This document shows positions 25,495-34,003 of a stretch of DNA of 64,000 nucleotides, piece after piece. The notes beneath the pieces are model-generated. The model was not told the origin of the DNA, did no database searches, and saw nothing but the letters and a program-made list of their open reading frames with translations. Source of the DNA: Bradyrhizobium aeschynomenes (GTDB lineage: Bacteria; Pseudomonadota; Alphaproteobacteria; Rhizobiales; Xanthobacteraceae); contig NZ_JABFDM010000002.1 of assembly GCF_013178945.1 (NCBI RefSeq), forward strand, positions 620,001-684,000, in the 5' to 3' direction. Within the stretch, counting starts at the first letter, position 1, and every line of letters starts with the position of its first letter. The translations under genes were made by a program, and so were the position numbers.

Positions 25495-26580
25495 TCACGA
25501 TGTCGCCCGCTGGATGCTCGTTTCGCTGACGCCGACCTCGCGGGCCGTACTCACGATGGCCGCCCACGTGTCGTCGGGCAAGGGCACGCCGTTGGCGGTC
25601 CGCTCGGCCCGCATCTTGCGCTCGGGGTCGCCCGGCACCAGCACCTGATCGACGCCCGATACGGGTTTCGTCTCCCGGATGAAATCGGTGTAGCGCGTGA
25701 TCTCGCCATCGAAGAAATTGGCAGGATCGACCACCTTGGGATCGATGTAGATCGCGAGCATGCCGTTGGCGAAGCGCCGGCCCGCCGAGGTCGCTCCTGT
25801 GCCGGTCAAGGCGCCGCCCAGCAGCTCGCAGATGAAGGCAAGGCCCGAGCCCTTGTGCTCGCCGAAAGCGCGGATCGCGCCGGTCCCCTTGGTATGGTCG
25901 CGTGTGCCCTCCGCCTCGTAGGGACCATAGAGCACCGTCGGATCTTCGCTGAGCGCGCCGTCGGCATCGATCAACGCCCCCTTGGGCAGCTTCTTGCCGC
26001 CGCGGCTCGCCACCAGAACCTTGCCTTCGGCGACGATCGAGGTCGCGAAATCGAGCACGATCGGATCCTGTCCCTGGCGCGGGATACCGACGCAATAAGG
26101 CGCGGTCGAAAACCGCTTCTCGACACCACCATAGGGCGCAACCAGCAGCGAACCCGCGGCCGTGACGAAATGGATCGAGACGAGGCCTTCTGCCGCAGCC
26201 ATCTCGGCCCAATCGCCGACGCGGCCGAGATGGCCGGAATTGCGCAGCGCCATCGCCGCGAGCCCACTCCTCTTGCAGCGTTCGAGGCCGATCTTCACCG
26301 CCTGCGGCGTCACCGTCTGGCCGTAGCCGAACTTGCCGTCGACCACGACCAATGACGGCGTATCGACGACGATCTCTGCGGTCTGGTTGGGCACGATCGA
26401 ACCCATTTTCTGCCAGCGAATGTAGACCGGGACCCTGATCACGCCATGGCTGTCGTGCCCGGTCAGGTTGGCCGTGGTGAGATAGGTTGCGATCCGGCGC
26501 GCCTCCTCGGGCGAGGAGTGGGCATGCTCGAAGACGTCGGCGACGAAATCGATGAGGTGCGCAACCTTGATAGTGACCAT
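25495..26580 (-). CDS. Ldh-family (type 2 malate/L-lactate-like) NAD(P)H dehydrogenase
   Basis: 361 residues. Family markers are ATYLTTANLTGHDSHGVIRV with the catalytic histidine in SHG, VVVDGKFGYGQTV, AALRNSGHLGRVGDWAEMAA, LVSIHFVTAAGSLLVAPYGG and PIVLDFATSIVAEGKV. The family reduces or oxidises 2-oxo/2-hydroxy acids, ureidoglycolate or cyclic imino acids without the classical Rossmann fold. It lies between the HpcH/HpaI aldolase (downstream) and the MarR regulator (upstream), all minus-strand, so it probably handles an intermediate of the same pathway. Its substrate is not determined. Confidence 0.9.
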   Translation of the reverse strand: MVTIKVAHLIDFVADVFEHAHSSPEEARRIATYLTTANLTGHDSHGVIRVPVYIRWQKMGSIVPNQTAEIVVDTPSLVVVDGKFGYGQTVTPQAVKIGLERCKRSGLAAMALRNSGHLGRVGDWAEMAAAEGLVSIHFVTAAGSLLVAPYGGVEKRFSTAPYCVGIPRQGQDPIVLDFATSIVAEGKVLVASRGGKKLPKGALIDADGALSEDPTVLYGPYEAEGTRDHTKGTGAIRAFGEHKGSGLAFICELLGGALTGTGATSAGRRFANGMLAIYIDPKVVDPANFFDGEITRYTDFIRETKPVSGVDQVLVPGDPERKMRAERTANGVPLPDDTWAAIVSTAREVGVSETSIQRATS

Positions 26581-26747
26581 GACAACTCGCGGGTTAGATC
26601 AGCATGCGAAAACAGAGTTAGCATGGTTTGCCATGCCTGCGACGCACGCCATCTCCGCTCCATTGCATCGCTTCTTATCAAACTGTCGAACAGCCTGCCA
26701 AGCAGGACGGCCGCATCAGGACGAAATTGCGCGGTGTTTGCACCATC

Positions 26748-27263
26748 TCATTCGTCGGTATCGCCGCCGAACGCGACATCACTTCCCATGCTGCGCTCCA
26801 GCTCATCCAGCATTTTGTGCAACGCGGCAAGCTTGCGTGCGCCAAAGCGCCGCGCAATCGACGCGTAGATCGCCTCCGAGTTCGGCGCAACCTGCGCAAT
26901 CAGCTTCAAACCCTTCGTGGAGATCGACAGGACCCCTCTGCGCAGGTCGCGGGCGTCGGCCTCGCGCTGGATCAGACCGCGTGCCTCGAGATCGCGCAGA
27001 ATACGCGACAGGCTCGGACCGAGCAGGAAGGCAACTCGCGCCAACTCCGTCACTTCGATGGCATCGACCGCTGCCAGCGCACGCAGGATACGCCATTGCT
27101 GCTCGGTCAAGCCATGCTGCCGCAGGCTCGGCCGGAATTGCCGCATGACCGCCTCGCGCGCCCGCAACAGCGCCATGGGCAACGATTGCGAGAAGTCGCG
27201 CATCGGCACCTGCCGCGCCTCCCTGGCGACCGGCTTCACGGTCCTGGCCTTGCGTTGGCTCAT
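26748..27263 (-). CDS. hpaR: MarR-family regulator, HpaR/HpcR type
   Basis: 171 residues from ATG 27263. A winged-helix core is visible: FRPSLRQHGLTEQQWRILRA, VTELARVAFLLGPSLSRILR, DLEARGLIQREADARDLRRG and VLSISTKGLKL. This resembles HpaR, the repressor of homoprotocatechuate operons that is released by aromatic acid ligands. It is divergent from hpaH with a 117-base gap containing the perfect palindrome TTAACATGTTAA, the obvious candidate operator. The longer upstream frame (to 27329) would overlap the intergenic region and has no conserved content. It probably controls both the right arm (hpaHFE...) and the left arm. Confidence 0.87.
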   Translation of the reverse strand: MSQRKARTVKPVAREARQVPMRDFSQSLPMALLRAREAVMRQFRPSLRQHGLTEQQWRILRALAAVDAIEVTELARVAFLLGPSLSRILRDLEARGLIQREADARDLRRGVLSISTKGLKLIAQVAPNSEAIYASIARRFGARKLAALHKMLDELERSMGSDVAFGGDTDE

Positions 27264-27333
27264 AGCGGCGCCCGTGCTCCCCACCCGGATATTCGCACTG
27301 CAGCAAATCTGCTTTCGATTTGCCCGCAAAAAC

Positions 27334-27345
27334 TTAACATGTTAA
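27334..27345. promoter_or_regulatory. Candidate HpaR operator, perfect palindrome TTAACATGTTAA
   Basis: A 12-base perfect palindrome in an AT-rich patch lies 36 bases before the hpaH start codon and 71 bases before the hpaR start. MarR-family repressors bind such sites in divergent promoters. A weaker related element, TTAGCATGGTTT, lies near 26618-26629, upstream of the Ldh-family gene. Confidence 0.65.
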
Positions 27346-27380
27346 TCATTCGCCGCCATCCCTTTTCGCACGGTTTGTTC

Positions 27381-28187
27381 ATGCCCCTGTCGAGCGACCA
27401 AATCAGCAGCTGCGCCCAACGCCTGGATCAGGCTGAGAAGAGCCGCCGCCAGATCAGGCAGATCTCCCAGGAGCATCCGGACATCACGATCGCGGATGCC
27501 TATGCGATTCAGAAGGCCTGGATCGACATCAAGGTCCGCGAGGGACGCATCATCAAGGGGCACAAGATCGGGCTGACGTCGAAGGCCATGCAGAGCGCGC
27601 TCAACATCGACGAGCCGGATTCGGGCGTGCTGCTCGACGACATGTTCTTTGCGGATGGCGGGCTCGTTCCATCCGATCGCTTCATCGCGACACGGATCGA
27701 GGCGGAGCTGGCCTTCGTCATGAAGCAGCGCCTGTCGGGGCCGGACTGCACGCTGTTCGACGTGCTCAACGCAACCGACTTCGTGGTGCCCGCGCTGGAA
27801 ATCCTGGATACGCGGATCGAGCGGGTGGATCCCGCGACCAAGGCGACACGCAAGATCTTCGACACGATCGCGGACAATGCGGCCAATGCCGGCATCGTGC
27901 TCGGCGGGCGGCCATTGCGACCGCTCGACGCCGACCTGCGTTGGATCGGCGCACTCTGCCATAAGAACGGCCAGTTGGAAGAGACTGGTCTGGCTGCCGG
28001 CGTTCTGAACAACCCGGCGACAGCCGTTGCCTGGCTCGCCAACAAGATCGCCGCCCACGGGCTTGCGCTCGAATCAGGCCAGGTGGTCCTCGCCGGCTCG
28101 TTCATCCGGCCGATCGAGGCGCGCAAGGGCGACACCATCCAGGCCGACTACGGCCCGTATGGAACGGTGAGCTGCTACTTCGCCTGA
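27381..28187 (+). CDS. hpaH: 2-oxo-hept-4-ene-1,7-dioate hydratase
   Basis: 268 residues. The FAH-fold hydratase family markers are IKGHKIGLTSKAMQSALNI, DEPDSGVLLDDMFFADGG, TRIEAELAFVMKQRLSG (metal-site glutamates), DFVVPALEILDTRIE and VLAGSFIRPIEARKGDTIQA. It hydrates 2-oxo-hept-4-ene-1,7-dioate to the 4-hydroxy compound cleaved by HpaI, requires Mg2+ and acts in the cytosol. It is the first gene of a tight five-gene operon (gaps of 24, 15, 12 and 15 bases) that follows the putative HpaR operator. The close relative MhpD acts on a similar substrate, but the neighbours hpaF and hpaE favour HpaH. Confidence 0.88.
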   Translation: MPLSSDQISSCAQRLDQAEKSRRQIRQISQEHPDITIADAYAIQKAWIDIKVREGRIIKGHKIGLTSKAMQSALNIDEPDSGVLLDDMFFADGGLVPSDRFIATRIEAELAFVMKQRLSGPDCTLFDVLNATDFVVPALEILDTRIERVDPATKATRKIFDTIADNAANAGIVLGGRPLRPLDADLRWIGALCHKNGQLEETGLAAGVLNNPATAVAWLANKIAAHGLALESGQVVLAGSFIRPIEARKGDTIQADYGPYGTVSCYFA

Positions 28188-28211
28188 CGCCTGCACCGGA
28201 GCTGTCGCACC

Positions 28212-28604
28212 ATGCCGCATTTCAGCATCGAATACTCCGCCAATCTCGACGGCTTTGTCAGGATGGACAACGTCTGCGAGGTGGTCCGCCAGGCCGCCAG
28301 CGAGACCGGGATCTTTCCGATCGGCGGCATCCGCGTGCGCGCGATCCGCTGCGAGCACTACGCGATTGCCGACGGCAAGCCCGACGCCGCCTTCCTCGCC
28401 ATGCTGCTGCGGCTCGGCGAAGGCCGCGACCTTCCGGCGCGGCAGAAGGCCGGCGAGCACGTGTTCAAGGCGCTCTCGGACTACCTCGATCCGGTGTTCG
28501 CCAGCAGCAAGTTCGCGCTGTCCTTCGACATGCAGATCAACGACGCCGCGACCAGCTGGAAACGCAACAACATCCACGACGCCCTGAAAGCCACAACGCC
28601 CTGA
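28212..28604 (+). CDS. hpaF: 5-carboxymethyl-2-hydroxymuconate isomerase
   Basis: 130 residues, the usual length for this trimeric enzyme of the 4-oxalocrotonate tautomerase superfamily. It begins MPHFSIEYSANL, so the catalytic N-terminal proline is exposed after methionine removal. Other family segments are GIFPIGGIRVRAIRCEHYAI, RLGEGRDLPARQKAGEHVF and LDPVFASSKFALSFDMQIND. It isomerises 5-carboxymethyl-2-hydroxymuconate to the 2-oxo form in homoprotocatechuate meta-cleavage. This is the most pathway-specific gene here, so it anchors the interpretation of the operon. Confidence 0.93.
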   Translation: MPHFSIEYSANLDGFVRMDNVCEVVRQAASETGIFPIGGIRVRAIRCEHYAIADGKPDAAFLAMLLRLGEGRDLPARQKAGEHVFKALSDYLDPVFASSKFALSFDMQINDAATSWKRNNIHDALKATTP

Positions 28605-28619
28605 AAGCGGAGGCATCCC

Positions 28620-30158
28620 ATGGATAAGGCCACCCCCAAAGCCGATATCTACAAGGCCAATCTCGACCGTGCCGCGCCCCTGCTCGCGAAGCTGAAGGAG
28701 GCGGGCATCGGCCACTTCATCGACGGCAAGGTGGTGCCGGCCATCTCGGGTGCGACGTTCGAGACGAAGTCGCCGATCGACAATGCCGTGCTGGCCAAGG
28801 TCGCCCGCGGCAATGCCGAGGATATCGACCGCGCCGCGACGTCGGCCGCGCTCGCCTTCAAATCCTGGCGCGACATGGCGCCTTCGATGCGGCGCAAGCT
28901 GCTGCATCGGGTGGCCGACGCGATCGAGGCTCATGCCGACGACATCGCCGTGCTCGAATGCGTCGATACCGGGCAGGCCTACCGCTTCATGGCCAAGGCC
29001 GCGATCCGCGCCGCCGAGAATTTCCGCTTCTTCGCCGACAAATGCACCGAGGCCCGCGACGGCCAGAGCACGCCGAGCGATGAGCATTGGAACATCTCGA
29101 CGCGGGTGCCGATCGGCCCGGTCGGCGTGATCACGCCCTGGAATACGCCGTTCATGCTGTCGACCTGGAAGATCGCCCCGGCGCTCGCGGTCGGCTGCAC
29201 GGTCGTGCACAAGCCGGCGGAATGGTCGCCGGTCACGGCGCAGTGGCTGGCCAAGCTCGCCAAGGACGCCGGCATTCCCGACGGCGTGCTCAACACGGTC
29301 CATGGCTTCGGCGAAGAGGCCGGCAAGGCGCTGACCGAGCATTCCGCGATCAAGGCGATCGGCTTCGTCGGCGAGAGCTCGACCGGCTCCGCCATCATGG
29401 CGCAGGGCGCACCGACCCTGAAGCGCGTGCATTTCGAACTCGGCGGCAAGAACCCGGTGATCGTGTTCGACGACGCCGACCTCGACCGCGCGCTCGATGC
29501 CGTCGTGTTCATGATCTACTCGCTCAACGGCGAGCGCTGCACGTCGTCGAGCCGTCTGCTGGTGCAGCAGAGCATCGCCGAGACATTTACGGCCAAGCTC
29601 GCCGCGCGCGTGCGTGCGCTGAAAGTGGGTCATCCGCTCGATCCGGCGACCGAGATCGGGCCGCTGATCCATGAGCGGCATCTCGCGAAGGTGTGCTCTT
29701 ACGTCGACATCGCGCGCCAGGACGGCGCGATCATCGCCGTGGGCGGCAAGCGGTTCGAGGGCCCCGGCGGCGGACATTACGTCGAGCCGACGCTGGTGAC
29801 CGGCGCGAGTCAGACGATGCGTGTGGCGCAGGAGGAGGTGTTCGGGCCGTTCCTGACGGTGATCCCGTTCCGCGACGAGGCCGACGCCATCGCGATCGCC
29901 AACGACGTACAGTATGGCCTGACCGGCTATGTCTGGACCGGCGACATGGGCCGCGCGCTGCGCGTGGCGGATGCGCTGGAGGCCGGCATGATCTGGCTGA
30001 ACTCGGAGAACGTCCGCCATCTGCCGACGCCGTTCGGCGGCATGAAGGCCTCCGGCATCGGCCGCGACGGCGGCGACTATTCGTTCGACTTCTACATGGA
30101 GACCAAGCACGTCTCGCTCGCGCGCGGCACCCACAAGATCCAGCGGCTCGGCGTCTAA
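28620..30158 (+). CDS. hpaE: 5-carboxymethyl-2-hydroxymuconate semialdehyde dehydrogenase
   Basis: 512 residues of the NAD(P)+-dependent aldehyde dehydrogenase superfamily. The catalytic cysteine is C307 (NGERCTSSSR) and the general base is E273 (FELGGKNP). VIVFDDADLDRALDAVVF and PFGGMKASGIGRDGGDYSFD are also typical. The HpaE assignment comes from the placement between hpaF and the FAH-family gene. The reaction converts the ring-cleavage semialdehyde to 5-carboxymethyl-2-hydroxymuconate. GGAGG precedes the ATG. The N-terminal 25 residues (MDKATPKADIYKANLDRAAP) are somewhat longer than in enterobacterial HpaE. Confidence 0.9.
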   Translation: MDKATPKADIYKANLDRAAPLLAKLKEAGIGHFIDGKVVPAISGATFETKSPIDNAVLAKVARGNAEDIDRAATSAALAFKSWRDMAPSMRRKLLHRVADAIEAHADDIAVLECVDTGQAYRFMAKAAIRAAENFRFFADKCTEARDGQSTPSDEHWNISTRVPIGPVGVITPWNTPFMLSTWKIAPALAVGCTVVHKPAEWSPVTAQWLAKLAKDAGIPDGVLNTVHGFGEEAGKALTEHSAIKAIGFVGESSTGSAIMAQGAPTLKRVHFELGGKNPVIVFDDADLDRALDAVVFMIYSLNGERCTSSSRLLVQQSIAETFTAKLAARVRALKVGHPLDPATEIGPLIHERHLAKVCSYVDIARQDGAIIAVGGKRFEGPGGGHYVEPTLVTGASQTMRVAQEEVFGPFLTVIPFRDEADAIAIANDVQYGLTGYVWTGDMGRALRVADALEAGMIWLNSENVRHLPTPFGGMKASGIGRDGGDYSFDFYMETKHVSLARGTHKIQRLGV

Positions 30159-30170
30159 GGAGAACCGCCC

Positions 30171-31043
30171 ATGACCTCCCCTCGCCTCGCCACCTACGCC
30201 GTCAATGGCTCGGTCCGCTACGGGCTCGTGACCGACGAGGGCCTCGTCGATCTCTCCGCGCGCTTTGCCAAGGATTATCCGACGCTGCGCGAAGTGATTG
30301 CCGCCGCCGCCCTGCCCCGGCTGGTCGATGCCGCAGCCGGCCTGTCGCCGGATCACGGCCTAGACACGATCACCTGGCAGCCACCAGTCCCCTCGCCGGA
30401 GAAGATCATCTGCATCGGCGTCAACTATCCCGATCGCAACGCCGAATATAAAGACGGCCAGGATGCGCCGAAATATCCGTCGATGTTCATGCGCACGCCG
30501 CGCTCCTTCGTCGGGCACGAGACGCCGTTGGTGCGGCCGCGTGCCTCGCCGCAGCTCGACTATGAAGGCGAGCTGGTCATCATCATCGGCAAGGCCGGCC
30601 GGCACATTCCGGAAGCCAGCGCGCTCGACCACATCGCCGCGCTGACTCTGTGCAACGAGGGCACGATCCGGGACTGGGTGCGGCACGCCAAGTTCAACGT
30701 CACCCAGGGCAAGAACTTCGATTCGACCGGAAGCCTCGGGCCATGGATCGTGCCCTATACCAGCGAGGGCCAGATCGCCGACATCCGGCTGACGACGCAC
30801 GTCAATGGCGAGCTGCGTCAGGACGACCGCACGTCGCGGCTGATGTTCGGCTTCCGCTATCTCATCAACTACATCTCGACCTTCACGACGCTCGTGCCCG
30901 GTGACGTGATCGTGACGGGCACGCCGACCGGCGCCGGTGCGCGGTTCGATCCGCCGCGCTATCTCAAGCCCGGCGACGTCATCGAGATCGAGGCCGAGGG
31001 CGTCGGCCTGTTGCGCAACGGCGTCATCGACGAAGCAGAGTAG
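30171..31043 (+). CDS. Fumarylacetoacetate hydrolase-family protein (HpaG-like decarboxylase/isomerase)
   Basis: 290 residues. The single FAH domain covers about 75-285: KIICIGVNYPDRNAEYKDG, PSMFMRTPRSFVGHETPLVR, QLDYEGELVIIIGKAGRHIP with the metal-binding EGE, ALTLCNEGTIRDWVRHAKFN, TQGKNFDSTGSLGPWIVPYT and PGDVIVTGTPTGAGARFDPP. An N-terminal cap of about 70 residues precedes it. In this operon it would be HpaG, which decarboxylates 5-oxopent-3-ene-1,2,5-tricarboxylate and isomerises the product. E. coli HpaG has two FAH halves, whereas here there is one. It could instead be an oxaloacetate-decarboxylase- or ureidoglycolate-lyase-like relative. GGAGA precedes the ATG. Confidence 0.8.
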   Translation: MTSPRLATYAVNGSVRYGLVTDEGLVDLSARFAKDYPTLREVIAAAALPRLVDAAAGLSPDHGLDTITWQPPVPSPEKIICIGVNYPDRNAEYKDGQDAPKYPSMFMRTPRSFVGHETPLVRPRASPQLDYEGELVIIIGKAGRHIPEASALDHIAALTLCNEGTIRDWVRHAKFNVTQGKNFDSTGSLGPWIVPYTSEGQIADIRLTTHVNGELRQDDRTSRLMFGFRYLINYISTFTTLVPGDVIVTGTPTGAGARFDPPRYLKPGDVIEIEAEGVGLLRNGVIDEAE

Positions 31044-31058
31044 AAACGGAAGAACAGC

Positions 31059-32693
31059 ATGACCACCATGACCGGCGGCGAAGCCATCGTCAGCGGGCTC
31101 GTCGCCCACGGCGTCGACACCGTGTTCGGCCTGCCCGGCGCGCAGGTCTACGGCCTGTTCGACGCCTTCCATCAGGCGCAGCTCAAGGTCGTCGGCGCTC
31201 GCCACGAGCAGGCCTGCGGCTACATGGCATTCGGCTATGCCCGCGCCAGCGGCAAGCCCGGCGTGTTCAGCGTCGTCCCCGGCCCCGGCGTACTCAACGC
31301 CGGCGCGGCGCTGCTGACCGCCTTCGGCTGCAACGAGCCGGTGCTGTGCCTCACGGGACAGGTGCCGACCGATTATCTCGGCCGCGGCCGCGGCCATCTG
31401 CACGAGATGCCGGACCAGCTCGCGACCCTGCGCACCTTCGTCAAATGGGCCGAGCGCATCGAATATCCCGACAGCGCGCCGACGCTTGTCGCGCGCGGCT
31501 TCCAGGAGATGCTCTCCGGTCGCCGCGGCCCGGCCGCGCTGGAAATGCCGTGGGACGTGTTCACGCAGAGGGCCGAGACGTCAGCAGCAAAGCCGCTGGC
31601 CCCGTTCACGCCGCCGCAGCCCGATCCCGACCGCATCGCCAAGGCGGCCGCGCTGATCACGGGCGCCAAGGCGCCGATGATCTTCGTCGGCTCCGGCGCG
31701 ATCGAGGCGCGCGCGGAGATCCTCGAACTGGCCGAGATGATCGATGCGCCGGTGGTCGCGTTCCGCTCGGGGCGCGGCATCGTCTCCAATGCGCATGAGC
31801 TCGGGCTCACCATGGCCGCGGCCTACAAGCTCTGGCCGACCACCGATCTGATGATCGGCATCGGCACGCGCATGGAGCTGCCGACGACCTTCCGGTGGCC
31901 GTTCAAGCCGGACGGATTGAAGTCGATCCGCATCGACATCGATCCCGCGGAGATGCGGCGCCTGATCGTCGATGCCGGCATCGTCGGCGATGCCAAGGCC
32001 GGGACGGCTGCACTCGCTGCGGCAGTGAGCAAGACCGGCTATCGCAAGATCTCGGGACGCCGCGCGACCATTCGCGAGGCGACCGCGGCCACCTTGCAGG
32101 AGATCCAGAAGGTGCAGCCGCAGATGGCCTATCTGAACGTGCTGCGCGAGGTGCTGCCGCACGACGCCATCGTCACCGACGAGCTGTCCCAGGTCGGCTT
32201 CGCCTCCTGGTACGGTTTCCCGGTCTACGATCCCCGCACCTTCATCACCTCGGGCTATCAGGGCACGCTCGGCGCCGGCTTCCCGACTGCGCTCGGCGCC
32301 AAGGTGGCGCATCCCGACAAGCCCGTCGTCGCGATAACAGGCGACGGCGGCTTCATGTTCGCCGTGCAGGAGCTGGCGACCGCCGTGCAGTACAACATCG
32401 GCGTGGTCACCCTGGTGTTCAATAACAACTCCTACGGCAATGTCCGGCGCGACCAGCGCGAGCGCTTCGACGGCCGCGTCGTCGCCTCCGATCTGGTCAA
32501 TCCGGATTTCGTCAAACTGGCTGAATCCTTCGGCGTGGCCGCAGCCAAGGTCACGTCACCCGATCAGTTCAAATCCGCGCTGGAGACGGCGCTGGCGCAT
32601 GGCGGGCCGTATCTGATCGACATCGAGGTGCCCCGCGATTCCGAGGTCTCGCCCTGGGCCTTCATCCATCCGGCGAAGCCTGAGGGGGTCTGA
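31059..32693 (+). CDS. ThDP-dependent enzyme of the acetolactate synthase superfamily
   Basis: 544 residues in three domains. PYR has the catalytic E50 (GARHEQACGYMAFGYARASG). The middle domain includes PMIFVGSGAIEARAEILEL. PP has the ThDP-Mg motif GDGGFMFAVQEL...FNNNSYGNVRR. It resembles benzoylformate decarboxylase/sulfoacetaldehyde acetyltransferase-type members that are generically annotated as thiamine pyrophosphate-binding proteins. It would decarboxylate or ligate a 2-keto acid. There is no ThDP step in the standard homoprotocatechuate pathway, so its place as the last gene of the hpaHFE operon is unexpected. It is convergent with the MFS gene (6-base gap). Confidence 0.87.
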   Translation: MTTMTGGEAIVSGLVAHGVDTVFGLPGAQVYGLFDAFHQAQLKVVGARHEQACGYMAFGYARASGKPGVFSVVPGPGVLNAGAALLTAFGCNEPVLCLTGQVPTDYLGRGRGHLHEMPDQLATLRTFVKWAERIEYPDSAPTLVARGFQEMLSGRRGPAALEMPWDVFTQRAETSAAKPLAPFTPPQPDPDRIAKAAALITGAKAPMIFVGSGAIEARAEILELAEMIDAPVVAFRSGRGIVSNAHELGLTMAAAYKLWPTTDLMIGIGTRMELPTTFRWPFKPDGLKSIRIDIDPAEMRRLIVDAGIVGDAKAGTAALAAAVSKTGYRKISGRRATIREATAATLQEIQKVQPQMAYLNVLREVLPHDAIVTDELSQVGFASWYGFPVYDPRTFITSGYQGTLGAGFPTALGAKVAHPDKPVVAITGDGGFMFAVQELATAVQYNIGVVTLVFNNNSYGNVRRDQRERFDGRVVASDLVNPDFVKLAESFGVAAAKVTSPDQFKSALETALAHGGPYLIDIEVPRDSEVSPWAFIHPAKPEGV

Positions 32694-32699
32694 CCGGTC

Positions 32700-33929
32700 T
32701 CAGGGCGGGGACGCGCGGCGTCCCTGCAATCCCGCCGCGGCCATCGCGAGCAGGCCGGCGCCGGCGACGAGCCAGCAGGCGACCGGCGCCCACTGCACCA
32801 GCGGCGCATAGTCGGGCAGCTTCTGCAGGCCGCCGGCCACGGCGGCAATCCGCGCGAACGTGGCCAGCGCGAGCGCCGAGAACACCAGCCCCGTCACCTT
32901 GCCTTCGGCGCCGGTCGATCCGATCGCAAGCGCCGCCGAGATCGCGCTCATCATCATGCAGCCCCAGGCCGCGCCGGCGATGAATTGCGCCACGATCAGC
33001 ACATTCAGTGCGCCGGCAAACTCCGCGATGACGATCGCGAGCGCGCCGAGCAGGCCGGCGACGCCCATCACGATCAGCCCGCCGCGATGCTTCACGACCA
33101 CGCTCGCCGGAAACAGCACGAGATTGAAGCCGATCCAGAACACCGGCATCAGCCACGGCAGATCCTCCGGCTTGGCGAAGCGGAGGTAGAAGGCGGAGCT
33201 GTTGATGCTGAAATGCAGCTGATAGCCGAGCGCCAGGATCACCATGGCGCCGATGAACAAGAGCGGCAGTCCCCGCAGCGGCTTGGGCTCGGCAGCCGCG
33301 GCGACGACCTGCTTCGCCGGCAAAACGCCGTCCTGCGCGATTCGCGACAGGCCGAGCGCCGTCAGCAGCAGCACGGCTGAGGAGATGATGAACGGCAGCC
33401 GCGGATCATAGTCGCGCATGACCACGCCGAGATACGGCGACACCGCGCCCGCCACGCCGTAGCCGAGCATCACCAGCGCCGTGAGAAACGGCACGGTGGG
33501 TCGCGCCGCGTGGCGCCCGAGCAGGGTCAAAGGCGGCGCCCGCAGCACCGAGGAGGTCAGCGCCCAGATCGCGATCAGTGCGATGAAGACGGCCGGGCTG
33601 ACCGATCCGGCCACGAACGGCAGCGCGACGAACGCGCAACAGGAGAGCGCCGTCACCAGAGCGATGAAAATGCCGAAGCGGCCTGCGATCCGCCCGAGCC
33701 GGTCGGCGGCGATTCCCATGGCCGTGTCCGAGAGCGTGAAGATCGCCTGGTCCAGCATCAGGATCAGAATGACGGCCGAAGGCGCGATGCCGGCCTGGGC
33801 CGCGAGTTTGGGCAGATAGATCACATAGGTGGTCCACAGCAGGCTGAACACCAGCTGCAGCAGCGCCAGATGAAGTCCCAGTCGCGTCGCCGCCGGCGCC
33901 CGCTCGTCTGCAAGTTCGACTGTGCTCAT
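32700..33929 (-). CDS. Major facilitator superfamily transporter
   Basis: 409 residues with about 12 hydrophobic helices in two halves joined by a loop near residues 200-215. Recognisable features include the TM2-TM3 loop MGIAADRLGRIAGRFGIFIA, the second-half helices LPWLMPVFWIGFNLVLFPAS and AGAAWGCMMMSAISAALAIG. No substrate-defining motif is readable. It lies 6 bases from the convergent ThDP gene and 74 bases downstream of alkB on the same strand. Uptake of the aromatic acid or export of a toxic compound are both possible. The N-terminus starts at ATG 33929. Confidence 0.85.
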   Translation of the reverse strand: MSTVELADERAPAATRLGLHLALLQLVFSLLWTTYVIYLPKLAAQAGIAPSAVILILMLDQAIFTLSDTAMGIAADRLGRIAGRFGIFIALVTALSCCAFVALPFVAGSVSPAVFIALIAIWALTSSVLRAPPLTLLGRHAARPTVPFLTALVMLGYGVAGAVSPYLGVVMRDYDPRLPFIISSAVLLLTALGLSRIAQDGVLPAKQVVAAAAEPKPLRGLPLLFIGAMVILALGYQLHFSINSSAFYLRFAKPEDLPWLMPVFWIGFNLVLFPASVVVKHRGGLIVMGVAGLLGALAIVIAEFAGALNVLIVAQFIAGAAWGCMMMSAISAALAIGSTGAEGKVTGLVFSALALATFARIAAVAGGLQKLPDYAPLVQWAPVACWLVAGAGLLAMAAAGLQGRRASPP

Positions 33930-34003
33930 GACCCTCTCCCAGAGGGCAGCATAGAGCGAGTGATGCCCGTTGCAAAATGACGGAGATCACACAGCGGGCT
34001 GGA

